A stretch of 8,045 nucleotides of DNA from NCBI GenBank assembly GCA_015522395.1, contig WAMH01000070.1, positions 1-8,045 on the forward strand. Direction: 5' to 3'. The translations under genes and the position numbers were made by a program. Each line of letters begins with the position of its first letter. The first letter of the stretch is position 1. Source of the stretch: Thermococcus sp. Lineage in GTDB: Archaea; Methanobacteriota_B; Thermococci; Thermococcales; Thermococcaceae. Below, piece by piece: positions 5,694 to 8,045 of this stretch. The notes below the pieces were generated by a model. It worked only from the letters and a program-made list of their open reading frames with translations, had not been told where the DNA came from and did not search any database.

Positions 5694-6860
5694 ATGAGCG
5701 AGAGGTTCTGCTACAGGTGCGGGATAAGCGAGGAGGAAGGAGGTCCTCTCATCGAGGGACTCTGCCAGGTGTGCTACCGCAAGGAGAACCCCGTACTGCT
5801 CATAGAGGGAGAGATAAACACGGAGCTCTGCCAGAACTGCGGGAGCTACAAGAAGAGGGGCATATGGGTTGATCCCCACAGTTATGAGCTTGAAGAGCTT
5901 ATCTTTGAGGTCGCCGACAACGCGCTCCTTGAGGCACTCGAGGACTCGCTGAGCGATAAAATCCGGGAGTACGAGGTCGTTTCGATGGAGGAGCTTGATG
6001 GTGTGAAGGATCTCCCGGTCGGGAAGGCCCTCGTAGCATTTCAGCCGGTCGACTGGCACATTGATTACTTCCCTGCCATTGTGACCTACGAGGTTCGCGT
6101 TAAGGCCAGAACTCACGAACTCCAGAGGGAACTCCACGACGAGAGGAAGCACGTTACAGTCTACGTCCGCCAGACAGTTTGTCCCCGCTGTTCGAAGTTC
6201 CTCGGGGGCTATTTCGAGGCGATTCTGCAGGTTCGTGCCGAGGGCAGGCCGCTGACCGAAGACGAGAGAAAGGCCATAGGAAAGCTCGTGGAGGAGAAGG
6301 TCGATGAGATAATGCGCAGGGATAGGATGGGCTTCATCCAGGACACGATAGAGAAGGAGGAGGGCCTGGACTTTTACATGGGCTCGACCTCAAGCGCCAG
6401 AAAGCTGGCCCAAGCCATAAAGGAGAAATTTGGGGGCACTATAAGCGAGGCGTACGAGCTTGTCAGTGTTGACAGGCAGACGAGCAAGGAAACCTATAGG
6501 ACGAGCGTTAGCGTTAGGATTCCGAAGTTCCGGAGCGGCGACATAGTGGCCGATAAGCGCGGCAACGTCTACGAAGTCGAGAAGGTTGACGGGAGGGGCC
6601 TCTCGCTGAGAAACCTTGCCACGGAGGAGAGCGAACATCTAAACTGGAAGACGGTTAAGCGGAAGGAAATCGATACAGTTGAGCACGAAAGGAGTGAGGC
6701 AATGGTAACGAGCATCACACCGGTAGAGGTTCAGATGATGGACATGAAAACCTACGAGACCTACGAGATCGAGAAGCCGGCTTTTAAGATCAGGGAGGGT
6801 GAGGTTTACAGCATGGTGGAAGTTAAGGGGAGGAGGTATCTCCTCTCGAAGAAGGATTGA
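5694..6860 (+). CDS. nmd3: NMD3 family ribosome-associated protein
   Basis: A 388-residue soluble protein matching archaeal NMD3 in its zinc-binding pattern and layout. All eight cysteines lie in four CxxC pairs: 6/9, 24/27, 46/49 and 163/166, enough for two zinc sites. Residues 50-160 form a mixed alpha/beta region, 185-245 are charged helices, and about 280-388 are beta-rich with KFRSGDIVADKRGNVYEVEKV (starting at 278) suggesting an SH3/OB-like barrel. In eukaryotes NMD3 binds the large subunit late in assembly and serves as its nuclear export adaptor through C-terminal signals. Archaea have no nucleus and this protein lacks that extension, so a role in large-subunit maturation or quality control is inferred. 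The older label linking the family to nonsense-mediated decay reflects a yeast interaction rather than a shown archaeal function. Full length for the archaeal family, with no disruption. Confidence 0.88.
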   Translation: MSERFCYRCGISEEEGGPLIEGLCQVCYRKENPVLLIEGEINTELCQNCGSYKKRGIWVDPHSYELEELIFEVADNALLEALEDSLSDKIREYEVVSMEELDGVKDLPVGKALVAFQPVDWHIDYFPAIVTYEVRVKARTHELQRELHDERKHVTVYVRQTVCPRCSKFLGGYFEAILQVRAEGRPLTEDERKAIGKLVEEKVDEIMRRDRMGFIQDTIEKEEGLDFYMGSTSSARKLAQAIKEKFGGTISEAYELVSVDRQTSKETYRTSVSVRIPKFRSGDIVADKRGNVYEVEKVDGRGLSLRNLATEESEHLNWKTVKRKEIDTVEHERSEAMVTSITPVEVQMMDMKTYETYEIEKPAFKIREGEVYSMVEVKGRRYLLSKKD

Positions 6861-6893
6861 CAACGGTATCCGATGGCCGTTTCTGCCCGTCAA

Positions 6894-6902
6894 ACTTTTA
6901 AC
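6894..6902 (+). promoter_or_regulatory. TATA box of the CoA disulfide / sulfur reductase gene
   Basis: ACTTTTAAC is centred 37 bases before ATG 6935 and corresponds in position to the elements of the three preceding promoters. The 74-bp gap holds no clear SurR-type GTTnnnAAC site, although genes of this type are SurR-controlled in Pyrococcus furiosus. Confidence 0.5.
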
Positions 6903-6923
6903 CGGAGGCTTAGAACGCTCTCT

Positions 6924-6933
6924 GGTGGTGGAG
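6924..6933 (+). promoter_or_regulatory. Ribosome binding site of the CoA disulfide / sulfur reductase gene
   Basis: GGTGGTGGAG directly precedes ATG 6935. The best match, GGTGG at 6924-6928 or 6927-6931, lies within ten bases of the start, which puts the FAD-binding motif at the usual distance from the N-terminus. Confidence 0.55.
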
Positions 6934-6934
6934 A

Positions 6935-8045
6935 ATGAAGAAAACGGTGGTCATCATAGGTGGCGGGGCGGCCGGAATGAGTGCGGCCTCACGTGTCAAA
7001 AAGCTGAAGCCGGAGTGGGACGTCAAGGTCTTTGAGGCAACCGAGTGGGTGAGCCATGCCCCCTGTGGTATTCCATACGTCGTGGAGGGGATAGCAGAGA
7101 AGGAGAAGCTCATGCACTACCCGCCAGAGGTCTTCATCAAGAAGCGCGGAATAGACCTGCACATGAAGGCCGAGGTTATCGAGGTTGAGGAGGGCAAGGT
7201 TCGCGTAAGAGAGAGGGACGGTGAAAAAACCTACGAGTGGGACTACCTCGTCTTCGCGAACGGCGCCTCGCCGAGGGTTCCGCCGATAGAGGGCATATAC
7301 CTGCCGGGAGTCTTCACCGCGGACCTCCCGCCGGATGCCGTTGCAATCAGAGAGTACATGGAGAGGAACCCCGTTGAGAACGTCGTCATCATCGGCGGCG
7401 GATACATAGGCATCGAGATGGCGGAAGCGTTTGCTGCTCAGGGCAAGAACGTCACGCTGATAGAGAGGAACGAGAGGGTCATGGCCAAGGCTTTCGACAA
7501 GGAAGTCACGGACGTCCTTGAGGAGAAGATGATGAAGAGGCTCAACCTGAGAACGGAGGAGATAACGCTCCGCATCGAGGGCAAAGAAAGGGTCGAGAAG
7601 GTAATAACCGACGCCGGCGAGTATAAAGCGGACCTCGTCATCGTCGCGACGGGTATAAGGCCTAACGTCGAGCTTGCCAAGGAGATAGGCGTCAGGATAG
7701 GCGAGACCGGGGCAATATGGACGAACGAGAGGATGGAAACCAGCGTGGAGAACGTTTATGCGGCGGGAGACGTTGCCGAGACTAGGCACTTAATAACGGG
7801 AAGGCGCGTCTGGATTCCGCTGGCTCCAGCGGGAAACAAGATGGGCTACGTGGCCGGTAGCAACATCGCCGGAAAGGAGATTCACTTCCCGGGTGTCCTT
7901 GGAACGAGCGTCACCAAGTTCTTCGACGTCGAGATTGGAAAGACCGGTCTCACCGAGGCGGAGGCCATGAAGGAGGGCTACGACGTCAGGACCGCTTTCA
8001 TAAAGGCCGGAACGAGGCCCCACTACTACCCCGGTTCGAGGCCGA
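6935..8045 (+). CDS. cdr: CoA disulfide reductase / NAD(P)H-dependent sulfur reductase (N-terminal 370 residues)
   Basis: A flavoprotein of the pyridine nucleotide-disulfide oxidoreductase family, cut by the right edge; the family is about 440 residues, so some 70 C-terminal residues are missing. Motifs in order: FAD-binding GGGAAG (9-14), the single redox-active cysteine C44 in SHAPCGIPY (40-48), a TGxxP-like site in the form NGASPR (109-114), NAD(P)-binding GGGYIG (154-159), VATG (237-240) and the second FAD motif AAGDVAE (276-282, D279 contacting FAD). C44 is the only cysteine in the visible part. One cysteine that forms a mixed disulfide with CoA distinguishes CoA disulfide reductases from glutathione reductases. 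In Thermococcales the close homologue reduces elemental sulfur with NAD(P)H in a CoA-dependent manner and also reduces CoA disulfide. It would act in the cytosol to regenerate carriers during sulfur respiration. It has its own promoter and no apparent link to the upstream NMD3 gene. Confidence 0.9.
   Translation, partial: MKKTVVIIGGGAAGMSAASRVKKLKPEWDVKVFEATEWVSHAPCGIPYVVEGIAEKEKLMHYPPEVFIKKRGIDLHMKAEVIEVEEGKVRVRERDGEKTYEWDYLVFANGASPRVPPIEGIYLPGVFTADLPPDAVAIREYMERNPVENVVIIGGGYIGIEMAEAFAAQGKNVTLIERNERVMAKAFDKEVTDVLEEKMMKRLNLRTEEITLRIEGKERVEKVITDAGEYKADLVIVATGIRPNVELAKEIGVRIGETGAIWTNERMETSVENVYAAGDVAETRHLITGRRVWIPLAPAGNKMGYVAGSNIAGKEIHFPGVLGTSVTKFFDVEIGKTGLTEAEAMKEGYDVRTAFIKAGTRPHYYPGSRP

Noticed and set aside
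5604..6152. 182-codon minus-strand frame across the DUF424 / NMD3 junction
   Set aside because: It overlaps the NMD3 zinc-finger coding region and the NMD3 promoter, and its translation shows no family resemblance.
6862..6881. Possible hairpin terminator after NMD3 (AACGG pairing with CCGTT)
   Set aside because: A five to six base stem with a loop of eight to ten bases and no T run directly after it is too weak to call.
6861..6934. SurR-type operator before the CoA disulfide / sulfur reductase gene
   Set aside because: I looked on both strands for GTTnnnAAC because SurR controls the homologous gene in Pyrococcus furiosus. Only partial matches such as GTTAAAAGT are present.
6989..7789. 266-codon open frame on the minus strand opposite the CoA disulfide / sulfur reductase gene
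   Set aside because: The plus strand encodes a protein with all family motifs in order. The antisense frame has no recognisable motif and stays open because of G+C-rich codon bias.

Overview
The window looks like chromosomal DNA of a hyperthermophilic euryarchaeon of the Thermococcales, most likely a Thermococcus. I infer this from the G+C-rich coding sequence, GGTGAT-type ribosome binding sites placed 3-4 bases before ATG or GTG starts, T-rich archaeal TATA elements with very short leaders, and close resemblance from memory of the last gene to the Thermococcales CoA disulfide reductase / NAD(P)H sulfur reductase. No tRNA, rRNA, CRISPR array, insertion sequence or integration site is visible.

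Layout. Positions 1-465 (minus strand) hold the first 155 residues of a polytopic GT-C-type glycosyltransferase-like membrane protein that runs off the left edge. It is divergent, across 54 bp, from a multi-spanning membrane protein (520-1614, GTG start) that resembles oligosaccharide repeat unit (Wzy-like) polymerases. A 116-bp intergenic region with repeated AGTGTC motifs and a strong TATA box leads to the largest gene (1731-5279). It encodes a 1182-residue secreted papain-family (C1A) cysteine protease with a signal peptide, a very large insert in the catalytic domain, beta-sandwich domains, about 39 N-glycosylation sequons and a single cysteine. After an oligo-T terminator come three genes, each with its own short promoter: a DUF424 protein (5353-5652), an archaeal NMD3 homologue with four CxxC pairs (5694-6860), and the N-terminal 370 residues of CoA disulfide reductase / sulfur reductase (6935 to the right edge).

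How it fits together. The left half concerns the cell surface: two membrane proteins of probable glycan assembly or transfer sit beside a secreted enzyme rich in N-glycosylation sites. The right half is housekeeping: two conserved archaeal proteins, one tied to the large ribosomal subunit, then a flavoenzyme of sulfur and CoA-thiol redox metabolism. I do not see a clear new multi-gene system. The most unusual items are the architecture of the protease and the repeats in its promoter region.
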